Part shown: one piece after another, positions 1 through 7,098 of the stretch
Layout: each line of letters opens with the position of its first letter
Numbering within the stretch: the stretch's first letter is position 1
Source of the DNA: Firm-04 sp964392175
GTDB lineage: Bacteria > Bacillota > Clostridia > Oscillospirales > Ruminococcaceae
Direction: 5' to 3'
NCBI GenBank assembly: GCA_964392175.1
Contig: CAYMOJ010000022.1
Coordinates: 1-30,464 of the forward strand
DNA length: 30,464 nt
Notes under the pieces: model-generated
The model's database searches: none
The model's input: only the letters and a program-made list of their open reading frames with translations
What the model was told of the DNA's origin: nothing
Position numbers and translations under genes: made by a program

Positions 1-1363
1 ACTCGCCCATACCGGCAATGATGGTCTGCCCGGTTTCGTGGTCAGTCCAGGTGCGGAAGGTCGGATCTTCTTCAGCAAGCTTTGCCAGAGCGATACCCAT
101 CTTTTCCTGACCGGCCTTTGTTTTCGGCTCAATCGCCAGGTTAATTACGGGATCCGGGAACTCCATGGACTCCAGGATAATGGGGTGATCCTCATCGCAG
201 AGCGTATCACCGGTAGTCGTGTACTTCACACCGATAACGGCAGCGATATCACCTGCATAGATGGTGTCGATATCCTTACGGTGATTGGAGTGCATTTGCA
301 AAATACGACCCATGCGCTCACGCTGATTCTTACTTGCATTCAGCACAGTGGTACCCGCATCCACCTTACCGGAGTAAACGCGGAAGTAGCACAGCTTACC
401 AACAAAGGGGTCGGTAGCGATCTTGAAGGCAAGTGCAGAGAAAGGTTCCTCATCAGAGGAAGGACGCTCTTCCTCCTCATCGGTATCGGGGTTCACGCCC
501 TTGATGGGGGGAATGTCGATCGGAGAGGGCATATAGTCAACAACTGCATCCAGCAGCTTCTGAACGCCCTTATTCTTATAAGAGGTACCGCACACAACAG
601 GAACCATCTCATTTGCGATGGTTGCCTTGCGGATGACTCTCTTCAACTCCTCAATGGTAATTTCCTCTTCCTCAAGGAACTTCTCCATCAGCTCATCATC
701 CAAGCTTGCAACAGCCTCGATGAGTGCTGCATGGTACTCCTCAGCCTTTTCGACCATATCGTGAGGGATCTCCTCAACGCGGATATCCTTGCCGATATCG
801 TCATAGTAGACATAGGCCTTCATCTCCAGCAGGTCGATGATACCCTTGAAGAAAGTCTCAGCGCCGATAGGCAACTGAATCGGAACGGCATTACACTTCA
901 GACGCTCCTTCATCATGTCTACGACACGGTAGAAGTCTGCGCCCATGATATCCATCTTGTTGACATAGACCATACGAGGTACTTTGTACTTGTCGGCCTG
1001 ACGCCAAACCGTCTCGGACTGTGGCTCAACGCCGCCCTTTGCGCACAGAACGGTAACAGAACCGTCCAGAACACGCAGAGAACGCTCAACCTCTACGGTA
1101 AAGTCAACGTGTCCGGGGGTATCAATGATGTTGATACGATGCTCTTTCCAGTAGGCGGTGGTAGCGGCAGAGGTGATAGTGATACCACGCTCCTGCTCCT
1201 GTGCCATCCAGTCCATCGTTGCGGAACCATCATGGGTTTCGCCGATTTTATGGTTGATACCGGTGTAGAACAGAATACGCTCGGTAGTTGTTGTCTTACC
1301 TGCGTCGATATGAGCCATAATGCCGATGTTTCGGGTCATTTCAAGTGAACAATCTCTTGGCAT
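1..1363 (-). CDS. fusA: Elongation factor G, 5' part (gene runs off the window start)
   Basis: Translational GTPase that drives ribosomal translocation in the cytoplasm. The minus-strand frame is open from an ATG at 1363 to the window edge, giving 454 of about 690 residues. Visible motifs are the P-loop AHIDAGKTT (about residues 17-25), the G3 motif DTPGHVDF and the G4 motif NKMD. The reading then runs through domain II into domain III, ending near TIIAGMGE. An AGGAGG sits at 1371-1376, seven bases from the ATG, which fixes the start. It lies 60 bp downstream of rpsG in the usual rpsL-rpsG-fusA order. The long open frame on the opposite strand is only its shadow. The C-terminal third and any following tuf gene are outside the window. 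Confidence 0.97.
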   Translation of the reverse strand, partial: MPRDCSLEMTRNIGIMAHIDAGKTTTTERILFYTGINHKIGETHDGSATMDWMAQEQERGITITSAATTAYWKEHRINIIDTPGHVDFTVEVERSLRVLDGSVTVLCAKGGVEPQSETVWRQADKYKVPRMVYVNKMDIMGADFYRVVDMMKERLKCNAVPIQLPIGAETFFKGIIDLLEMKAYVYYDDIGKDIRVEEIPHDMVEKAEEYHAALIEAVASLDDELMEKFLEEEEITIEELKRVIRKATIANEMVPVVCGTSYKNKGVQKLLDAVVDYMPSPIDIPPIKGVNPDTDEEEERPSSDEEPFSALAFKIATDPFVGKLCYFRVYSGKVDAGTTVLNASKNQRERMGRILQMHSNHRKDIDTIYAGDIAAVIGVKYTTTGDTLCDEDHPIILESMEFPDPVINLAIEPKTKAGQEKMGIALAKLAEEDPTFRTWTDHETGQTIIAGMGE

Positions 1364-1423
1364 TTGGTTTCCTCCTAAAAATTCTCTCATGCAGCGGGGC
1401 TACGCCCTACGCCACCGAAAGAA

Positions 1424-1894
1424 TTACCAACGGTAATGTGCAAAAGCCTTGTTTGCTTCTGCCATTTTGTGTGTATCTTCACGCTTCTTGACGGAGCCGC
1501 CCAGACCGTTGACCGCATCCATGATCTCGCCTGCAAGGCGCTCTTTCATGGTTTTCTCGGAACGGAGTCTGGAATACTTCGTGATCCAGCGCAGACCCAA
1601 GGTCTGGCGTCTCTCAGGACGAACTTCCATCGGAACCTGGTAGGTCGCACCTCCCATACGGCGTGCCTTGACCTCCAGCACAGGCATGATATTCTCCATA
1701 GCCTGTTCAAAGACCTCGAGTGCATCTTTGCCGGTCTTCTCTGCAACGATCTCAAAAGCGTCGTACACGATCTTCTGTGCGACACCCTTTTTGCCATCGA
1801 GCATGATGTTGTTGATGAGGCGTGTTACGAGCTTGGAATTATACAACGGATCTACCAGAACGTCACGCTTTGCGATACTGCCTCTTCTTGGCAT
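1424..1894 (-). CDS. rpsG: 30S ribosomal protein S7
   Basis: Primary 16S rRNA-binding protein that nucleates assembly of the 30S head. It has 156 residues, the normal bacterial length. The start MPRRGSIAKRDVLVDPLYNS and the end KMAEANKAFAHYRW are characteristic S7 sequence, and the internal stretch VKARRMGGATYQVPMEVRPE is highly conserved in the family. An AAGGAGG at about 1904-1910 precedes the ATG. It is the second gene of the str operon, 166 bp after rpsL. In E. coli S7 represses its own operon by binding the rpsL-rpsG spacer, and the spacer here is unusually long and contains a hairpin. Confidence 0.98.
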   Translation of the reverse strand: MPRRGSIAKRDVLVDPLYNSKLVTRLINNIMLDGKKGVAQKIVYDAFEIVAEKTGKDALEVFEQAMENIMPVLEVKARRMGGATYQVPMEVRPERRQTLGLRWITKYSRLRSEKTMKERLAGEIMDAVNGLGGSVKKREDTHKMAEANKAFAHYRW

Positions 1895-2004
1895 ACTCGC
1901 TTCCCTCCTTCATAATAGAATGAATTCACAGGTACTCACAAATGATATCGGAGTCACTTGTGTTTGGCCATGCAGACAGTATACAGCGTTGCTATATATC
2001 AAAT

Positions 2005-2021
2005 CCACAAGAGCCTTGTGG
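2005..2021 (-). promoter_or_regulatory. Hairpin in the rpsL-rpsG intercistronic spacer
   Basis: A perfect inverted repeat, CCACAAG-3 nt-CTTGTGG, lies in the 166-nt gap between rpsL and rpsG. No T-tract follows, so it is not a terminator. By analogy with E. coli it could be part of an S7 autoregulatory site, but this is inference only. Confidence 0.35.
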
Positions 2022-2060
2022 GGTAATTGCTTGAAAACAGGTTTCGGTCAATGCAAGAAA

Positions 2061-2483
2061 TTACTTCTTACCTGCCTTAGGACGCTTTGCACCATACTTG
2101 GAACGAGCCTGCATACGGCCGTTTACGCCCTGCGCGTCGAGCGTACCGCGAATGATGTGATAACGGACACCGGGAAGGTCCTTCACACGACCGCCGCGAA
2201 TCAAAACGACGCTATGCTCCTGCAAGTTATGACCGATACCGGGGATGTAAGCGGTAACTTCGTAGCCATTGGTCAGACGGACTCTGGCAATCTTTCTCAT
2301 TGCGGAGTTCGGCTTTTTCGGCGTTGCGGTCTTTACAGCAGTGCACACACCACGCTTCTGGGGAGAGCTCTGATCGATCTGAGACTTCTTCTGTGCATTG
2401 TAGCCCTTCTGAAGTGCAGGAGCAGTAGACTTCTCCGGCAGAACGCTTCTGCCCTTACGGACAAGCTGATTAAAGGTTGGCAT
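2061..2483 (-). CDS. rpsL: 30S ribosomal protein S12
   Basis: Decoding-centre protein of the small subunit. It has 140 residues, starts MPTFNQLVRKGR and ends RPKAGKK. It carries the Firmicutes-type N-terminal insertion around residues 24-48. The two loops that determine streptomycin response are both wild type: PKKPNSA (about residues 55-61) and GRVKDLPG (about 98-105, with the Asp that is methylthiolated in E. coli). A sensitive-type protein is therefore predicted. It is the first gene of the str operon, with its own strong promoter about 50 nt upstream and a GGAGG just before the ATG. Confidence 0.98.
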   Translation of the reverse strand: MPTFNQLVRKGRSVLPEKSTAPALQKGYNAQKKSQIDQSSPQKRGVCTAVKTATPKKPNSAMRKIARVRLTNGYEVTAYIPGIGHNLQEHSVVLIRGGRVKDLPGVRYHIIRGTLDAQGVNGRMQARSKYGAKRPKAGKK

Positions 2484-2536
2484 AATCTTCCTCCTTCTTC
2501 AAATAATATCGTATGCGGACAATCGCATACCCTAAT

Positions 2537-2565
2537 ATTATAGCCGTTTTGAAAAAAAAAGTCAA
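2537..2565 (-). promoter_or_regulatory. Promoter of the str operon
   Basis: On the minus strand TTGACT (2565-2560), a 17-bp spacer and TATAAT (2542-2537) form a near-consensus housekeeping promoter. Transcription should start near 2530, giving a leader of about 47 nt before rpsL. Confidence 0.85.
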
Positions 2566-2682
2566 GCCCAAAGGAAATTTCTACCCATTACACAAATTCG
2601 TCGCACTTTGCAAACCTCTTTTGCGCTTTTTGCCGTATTTTGCCCGTCAAATCGTATCTCGCGTACTGCTTTTGGCAACGCA

Positions 2683-3345
2683 TTATACTGTTTCACGATC
2701 TGCCGTCCGGTCGCCAGAGATGGGCTTTGCGTCATGCTGTTGTAAAAAGGCTGCAATGCTATTGATCAGCCTTCTGTTTTTCTCCTCAAAGCTACAATCA
2801 TTGCCGATCGTGTAGCGGTAAGGATGCCCATCCCATGCAGCATATGTACGGCGGTCAAGAGCAATGGCCTCTTCAGGGGTTTCGATTCTTGCAGCATTGT
2901 TCGCAAGGGTATAGTAGGGCAGCGCGCCATCCGCAGCAGTAACCAGATGGAACACCGCATTATAGCGTGAAAGAAGCATTTCACGGGTCAGCCCCTCGGC
3001 AGCGATCATGGTTTCATAGGCTTCATTGCTCATATAGGCGTTACCGTCCAATATGCCGCGGTCGCAAAGGATCAACACGGTATCAGTTTTCATTTGTTTC
3101 GCGGCCTGCAAAAAAAGATTTTCTTTCTCCAACTGCAAACGCAACTGTATCACCTGATAATCATAAGGCGTGGTACAAGTCCATGGTGCCACACCGCCAC
3201 CAATCAGTTCGGTTGCCGATTCAGGAATCGCCAGCACGGTATCCCCTCTTGCGGTAAAATGCTGCCTGATATGTTCCATGGTGGTGGATTTTCCAGCGCA
3301 AGGCCCACCTGTAATGACAATTGTATAGATGTTCACTTTCTTCAC
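2683..3345 (-). CDS. AAA_28-type P-loop ATPase/kinase-like protein
   Basis: A 220-residue cytoplasmic nucleotide-binding protein. The Walker A motif GGPCAGKST is at residues 13-21. A second conserved block, VLILCDRGILDGNAYM, lies near residues 90-105, where the Asp-Arg-Gly resembles the Walker B/lid region of NadR- and Ttd14-like kinases (AAA_28 family). The substrate is not known for this family branch. The start is GTG at 3345, with a GAGG lying almost against it, so the start is only moderately secure. The gene is monocistronic, on the same strand as the str operon, which begins 118 bp further on from its own promoter. The product could be a nucleotide or cofactor kinase, but no substrate can be assigned from sequence. 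Confidence 0.8.
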   Translation of the reverse strand: MKKVNIYTIVITGGPCAGKSTTMEHIRQHFTARGDTVLAIPESATELIGGGVAPWTCTTPYDYQVIQLRLQLEKENLFLQAAKQMKTDTVLILCDRGILDGNAYMSNEAYETMIAAEGLTREMLLSRYNAVFHLVTAADGALPYYTLANNAARIETPEEAIALDRRTYAAWDGHPYRYTIGNDCSFEEKNRRLINSIAAFLQQHDAKPISGDRTADRETV

Positions 3346-3354
3346 CTCACAGAT

Positions 3355-3383
3355 ATGATATCATACTTTGCGGATTTCGTCAA
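3355..3383 (-). promoter_or_regulatory. Putative promoter and palindrome of the P-loop ATPase gene
   Basis: On the minus strand TTGACG (3383-3378), 17 bp and TATCAT (3360-3355) lie directly before the GTG start. An overlapping alternative is TTGTGA, 18 bp, TATGAT. The -10 region is part of the 12-bp palindrome TATGATATCATA, which could be an operator. The predicted leader would be only a few bases. Confidence 0.45.
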
Positions 3384-3385
3384 TC

Positions 3386-3852
3386 ACAACGAGCACTTAC
3401 GAAAAAGTGCCTGCTTTCTCTCGACTATCTTCTCAAAGTCTTTGCCACTTCTCATTCGTAAGCGATCGCCTTGCCTTTTATGCACTTTCTACTTGACAAA
3501 CACAGTTTAAGAGAAATAGACGATGGTGAGTTGGGTCACACACCTGATGATTGCAGATGACGTTTTGGAGCGCAGCACGCCGCATTCTTTTATTCAGTTT
3601 TCAAGATTCCATGAATCCCAAGCGGTAAATTCACCTCTCATTGTCGCAACAAATGAACACAAATATCGATTTTGCCTATCGGAAAGCGACTGAATCAGAC
3701 AAAAGCAGTTGGTATGTGCTATCGACAGGGACGTTACTGACCAAACTACAGCAGCAAAAACTACTACAATTACAACGAAAACTACTACAACCAGTACAGA
3801 TGCAACAGTGTTTCTCACCAAAAAGAGGAAGAAAAGATTTGTGTACATCAAA
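3386..3852. other. Gene-poor gap with a Thr-rich coding relic
   Basis: About 470 bp without a convincing gene. On the plus strand, 3709-3900 is open and encodes a run of Thr/Ala/Lys (ACT/ACA/ACG codons, about 3739-3800) like the Thr-rich linkers of cellulosomal proteins. No domain, ribosome site or sensible C-terminus flanks it, and the frame runs into the dockerin gene's terminator. The opposite strand reads as a Val-rich hydrophobic stretch that is the mirror of these codons. I read it as a possible decayed linker fragment. No promoter is evident. Confidence 0.3.
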
Positions 3853-3884
3853 ATACCCCCAGAAGGATCATCCTCTGGGGGTAT
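3853..3884 (-). terminator. Terminator of the dockerin operon
   Basis: Inverted repeat with arms ATACCCCCAG (3853-3862) and CTGGGGGTAT (3875-3884), extended inward by AGGAT/ATCCT pairing. It begins 18 bp after the stop of the minus-strand dockerin gene. The following T-run is short (TTTT), so termination may be partial. Confidence 0.75.
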
Positions 3885-3902
3885 ATTGCTCTTAATACAT
3901 TC

Positions 3903-5045
3903 TTACGCTTCATTTGCGAGTTGTTCAAAGGTCAGACCCACCTCGCCAAAGATCGTCACACGATTATAATACCGCAGAATGAGAATCGCATCCGCACTAT
4001 CGATCACGCCATCATTCGTCACATCTGCGCGCACACGTTCCTCTTCGGTCATAGTACTAGAACCCAGCATTGTATGAACATACTCTTGCAGTGCCAGCTT
4101 CGCATCGGTAGTATCAATTGTACCGTTGCTGTCGATATCTCCAAGTACACTGACGGTTTGAGAAGCGGATGGAAGAATAATTTCCCCGCGTGCTTCTGAA
4201 ATAACCTCTATCACAGAATAGGAGCAGAAAGCATCCACGACGCCGTCCTGATCCAGCAGCATATCACGAAAACTTCTTGCTTCGGCAACGCTGTCAAATG
4301 CTTGTGTATAAAGCGCATACTCTTTATTGTTTTTATAGAGGCGGTAGAAGTAGACTTCCTGCTCATTCTGCACGCAATAATACTGGCTGAGCTTTTCCGC
4401 CAGATTGGCAGCAGCTTCCGTGCTTTCACAGACCGCAGTAATCACATTATCCAGATATGCAGGAATTTGTCTGACTGCGCATGCTTCGCCGACATAACTG
4501 AATCTGCCATCCTGCTGCAAAGCCTCCGCCATCACATCGTAACGATCCGATTCATCTTGCGAAAACAGGGTGCCACGGCCCCAAACAACATACAAATCGC
4601 TTGTGTCGATATACTTCGTATCCAGCACAGTTTCGTTCGGAAGCACACCTTCAATTTCATAATATGATTCGTAATATTCTTCGACTGCATCCTGCATCGT
4701 TTGCATCCAGAAATCATAAGTGTAAATAAGGTAAGCCGAAGATTCTGCATAGGCTGCTTCATAGTTGCTCTCGTTTTGATCCGGCTGACCCAAAGTAAAC
4801 AAATAGGCATTGACGTCCCCAATTTGCGTTTGTGCAGGCAGCTCACCTTCAGCTCGAACTGCCAAACCAGCAAATTGTGTGCTGCGGGAGATTGCCCCGA
4901 TCTCTCCGGAAGTCAAACTGAGATCTTCAATCTCGATCAGATAAGAAGTTTCCACTGGGATCTTATCCCATGCGGCTGCCACGCCATACGGAAGCGCAGC
5001 GCAAACAGTCAGTACACTCAATGTGCAAGCCAAAAATTTTTTCAT
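3903..5045 (-). CDS. Secreted dockerin type I protein of unknown function
   Basis: A 380-residue exported protein. The signal peptide is MKKFLACTLSVLTVCAALPYG plus VAAA. A C-terminal dockerin has two calcium-binding repeats: GDIDSNGTIDTTDA (from about residue 302) and ADVTNDGVIDSADA (from about residue 340). This should anchor it to a cohesin scaffold. The region from about 30 to 295 matches no domain I can name. Part of it, near residues 205-285, alternates short strands and helices (for example YALYTQAFDSVAEARSFRDM, followed by a DGVVDAF turn). This resembles a ferredoxin-like propeptide or inhibitor fold, but that is conjecture. Its ATG overlaps the stop of the upstream dockerin protease (ATGA, 5042-5045), so the two are translationally coupled and probably act together. 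Confidence 0.85.
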   Translation of the reverse strand: MKKFLACTLSVLTVCAALPYGVAAAWDKIPVETSYLIEIEDLSLTSGEIGAISRSTQFAGLAVRAEGELPAQTQIGDVNAYLFTLGQPDQNESNYEAAYAESSAYLIYTYDFWMQTMQDAVEEYYESYYEIEGVLPNETVLDTKYIDTSDLYVVWGRGTLFSQDESDRYDVMAEALQQDGRFSYVGEACAVRQIPAYLDNVITAVCESTEAAANLAEKLSQYYCVQNEQEVYFYRLYKNNKEYALYTQAFDSVAEARSFRDMLLDQDGVVDAFCSYSVIEVISEARGEIILPSASQTVSVLGDIDSNGTIDTTDAKLALQEYVHTMLGSSTMTEEERVRADVTNDGVIDSADAILILRYYNRVTIFGEVGLTFEQLANEA

Positions 5046-6376
5046 GATAAACCCTCCAAACCTAAATACTCGTTATGAAAGAAAAACTCCAACATCGGTC
5101 TAGTAAATCTAAGACCATGAGAGCCACCTGTTATCAAACCAATTTGTGTATCCTGCAAAGCTGTTTCTGTATACATGGGAGATCCGCTGGAACCAGTAGT
5201 AGTTGCGGCTGTTCCCCGCAAATGATAATCCGCTTTTTCAGGGTTATCCTGATCATCCGAAGTAAGGGGAATCACTGTACCATATGATGATACCATATAT
5301 TTTCTGTAATTATATCCATCCTCAGTGCTCATGCACGGCGCAGCTTGAGGGAAACCTGTCACAGTCAGGCTGGTTTCCGTATCCACTATTTCATCCAAAA
5401 CATACCCCAGGTCAAAACAACCGTAATCGGATAAATCCTCCTCTACAACAATCAAAGCATAGTCAAACCTGACCTTATATACACCATTATCCTCATTTGT
5501 AATGTAATCCTTGGGAACGTGGTAGCTTATAACGGTGAGATCATGCCGAATCGGCTCGCCATCATCGGTAAAAGTAAATGCACATACATCAGAATCAGAA
5601 TACCTTTTCTCTCCTGTCGTGTCGTTTCTACTATATACACAATGTGCGTTCGTAAGTATTGTGTGGGGCCCAATGATCGCTCCTGAGCCAGAACACCGGA
5701 CTACACGCGTATCCTGTACCTTAGTGTATGGTGTTGTAGTACTGCTGCTTTGTGGTGTCAATGCACCTTCGGCATCTAAAAGATATTCCCAGTAACTTTC
5801 ATCATAGGTTTCTTCCAGGCTGTCCGTAACGGACAAAAGGTTTTCCTCAACATAGCTGTTAGTTGAATTCGTTCCAAGACAGTATTCCACATCTGTAGAA
5901 TTCGGTGCAGTGCCACTGCTGTAAGTATGTTTTACGTACTGTCTCACTTCCGAAGCAGTTTCAGGCACCGTCCCACTCCCATGTGCACTGAATGGTGCGG
6001 CAACGCTCTGATTCATATAATGCACATAATATCGCAAATATTCCGATGGATCATTTTTGTCAATCAGGCAATCCCCATTCACATCCAGATCCCGATAATC
6101 ATTCGAATACTGCAAATTGCCCTCAAGGAATCGCAACAGGCAAACTGCATCAGCGGTATCAGCAGCACCATCGTCATTCAAGTCCTTTATGCGACTGCTA
6201 TCCACTATCGAAGTACGCATGGCAAGAGTTTGGTTAATGAATGCTTCTGCTGAAGCATAACCCAAGTATGTAGCCACAGTTTCAAAATCGACCCTTTGGT
6301 CATAACTCATTCTGTCCAAAATCAATTCTGCTTCATAGTCCAAGGATGACGCGGGCAGCACCGTTGTGCCAGCCAA
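5042..6376 (-). CDS. Dockerin-bearing trypsin/V8-like serine protease; native start codon apparently lost
   Basis: Extracellular S1-type endopeptidase. Numbered from the TTG at 6376 it has 444 residues. An N-terminal dockerin (DLNDDGAADTADA at about 65-77 and DLDVNGDCLIDKND at about 96-109) precedes the protease domain (about 220-444). The catalytic triad is visible: His245 in TNAHC, Asp305 in RFDYAL, Ser397 in TGSSGSP. The TTG removes the signal peptide. In the same frame, upstream sequence back to about 6418 encodes KKLLSAVTGIAVLAGTTVLP, a textbook signal peptide, but no ATG, GTG or TTG opens it, and a TGA lies at 6427-6425. A GGAGG at 6433-6429 is well placed for an ATG near 6420, where the sequence reads AAAGACG; one missing T would explain it. 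The true 5' end is therefore near 6420. It is the first gene of a two-gene operon. Confidence 0.85.
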   Translation of the reverse strand: MAGTTVLPASSLDYEAELILDRMSYDQRVDFETVATYLGYASAEAFINQTLAMRTSIVDSSRIKDLNDDGAADTADAVCLLRFLEGNLQYSNDYRDLDVNGDCLIDKNDPSEYLRYYVHYMNQSVAAPFSAHGSGTVPETASEVRQYVKHTYSSGTAPNSTDVEYCLGTNSTNSYVEENLLSVTDSLEETYDESYWEYLLDAEGALTPQSSSTTTPYTKVQDTRVVRCSGSGAIIGPHTILTNAHCVYSRNDTTGEKRYSDSDVCAFTFTDDGEPIRHDLTVISYHVPKDYITNEDNGVYKVRFDYALIVVEEDLSDYGCFDLGYVLDEIVDTETSLTVTGFPQAAPCMSTEDGYNYRKYMVSSYGTVIPLTSDDQDNPEKADYHLRGTAATTTGSSGSPMYTETALQDTQIGLITGGSHGLRFTRPMLEFFFHNEYLGLEGLS

Positions 6377-6424
6377 TACGGCAATACCGGTGACTGCTGA
6401 AAGTAATTTCTTTACCGTCTTTAA

Positions 6425-6608
6425 TCAACCTCCATATTGTATGTCGTCAGATATTCGTACTTCTCCACGCCTGTGGGATAAGCCACTTAGCCCAATGGTC
6501 TCACCTCGTTTCCGCAATAGAACAGATCCGCAATCAATTGTAAAGGGCATTGAAAGCATTTCCAATGTTCTTAATCGATCACGTCAATGATGAATCTTTA
6601 CCTTCCTT
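6425..6608 (-). promoter_or_regulatory. Long 5' leader of the dockerin protease operon
   Basis: About 180 nt separate the predicted transcription start from the GGAGG. An ATG at about 6549 opens a 44-codon frame that ends at the TGA (6427-6425), in the same frame as the protease. It has no clear ribosome site. I recognise no riboswitch class here. Confidence 0.35.
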
Positions 6609-6614
6609 AGTTAT

Positions 6615-6643
6615 ATTATATCATCCCCCCCCGAATTTGTCAA
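6615..6643 (-). promoter_or_regulatory. Promoter of the dockerin protease operon, with a C8/G8 spacer tract
   Basis: On the minus strand TTGACA (6643-6638), exactly 17 bp, then TATAAT (6620-6615): a perfect consensus. The spacer contains eight consecutive C on the plus strand (6625-6632). Slippage in this run would change the -35/-10 spacing. Confidence 0.85.
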
Positions 6644-6912
6644 GCACTATTTTCAACGCTACATATTTGTTGAAACGCACGATTGGAGCGTGATTTTTTT
6701 GTACATTATGACCAAAAAATTGTAGGCTAGTCCTTCTGAGCAACCGTATGCACAATTTGATCGATTTGAAAATGCCGGAATGGTAAAGTGTCGCAACAAA
6801 GAAATAATTGCACACTCGCAAGCGCATCACTTCTTTTCAGAAGGCAGACCGCCTGTGGCGTACAATCACAGGTGGTTTTGTATGATGTTGCCAAAAAAAT
6901 TCGCCGAAAGGA
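6644..6912. other. Divergent intergenic region without a gene
   Basis: About 270 bp between the protease operon promoter and the GLUG-protein promoter. It is AT-rich with several short A/T runs. I find no coding frame with a ribosome site, no terminator and no clear operator. Regulatory sites for either divergent promoter could lie here. Confidence 0.5.
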
Positions 6913-6941
6913 TTGACAAACCACGAGTTTTGCGGTATAAT
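6913..6941 (+). promoter_or_regulatory. Promoter of the GLUG-repeat protein gene
   Basis: TTGACA (6913-6918), 17 bp, TATAAT (6936-6941). The predicted transcript start is near 6948, giving a leader of about 150 nt. Confidence 0.85.
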
Positions 6942-7027
6942 TTGGTTAATCAATCATTGCAAGTTAGCAATGGCATCATGCCAAACGGCTTGAGAGAGGA
7001 GGTTCTTCGGCAAAATGGCAAAAAGTC

Positions 7028-7065
7028 TCCCGATACAGTAGCAATGCCGAGTGCTGCGTACGGGA
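7028..7065 (+). promoter_or_regulatory. Hairpin in the 5' leader of the GLUG-repeat gene
   Basis: The leader folds into a nested stem. The outer arms are TCCCG (7028-7032) and CGGGA (7061-7065), continuing inward through TAC/GTA and a GTAGC/GCTGC pairing. It lies about 35 nt before the start codon and has no T-tract. Function unknown; the leader matches no riboswitch I recognise. Confidence 0.4.
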
Positions 7066-7098
7066 AAAACCTGATCAAATCGAAAAGGAGAATGATCT

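Noticed and set aside
38..1348. Plus-strand open frame of 436 codons
   Set aside because: It is exactly antisense to fusA, whose minus-strand translation is unmistakable, and it has no recognisable domain.
3493..3521. TTGACA on the plus strand as a promoter
   Set aside because: No acceptable -10 box lies at 16-18 bp spacing, and no gene follows.
3594..3851. Minus-strand hydrophobic Val-rich frame
   Set aside because: The Val run is the mirror of Thr/Ala/Lys codons on the other strand, the frame overlaps the terminator region and there is no ribosome site.
6425..6427. UGA recoding as a sense codon (also at 18383-18385)
   Set aside because: TGA ends other genes cleanly (for example the solute-binding protein and the dockerin protease), so a standard code is in use. 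A lost start codon and a leader peptide explain the two cases better.
6948..7098. Known riboswitch class in the GLUG gene leader
   Set aside because: Hairpins are present, but I could not match the conserved cores of c-di-GMP, c-di-AMP, SAM, THF or cobalamin riboswitches.
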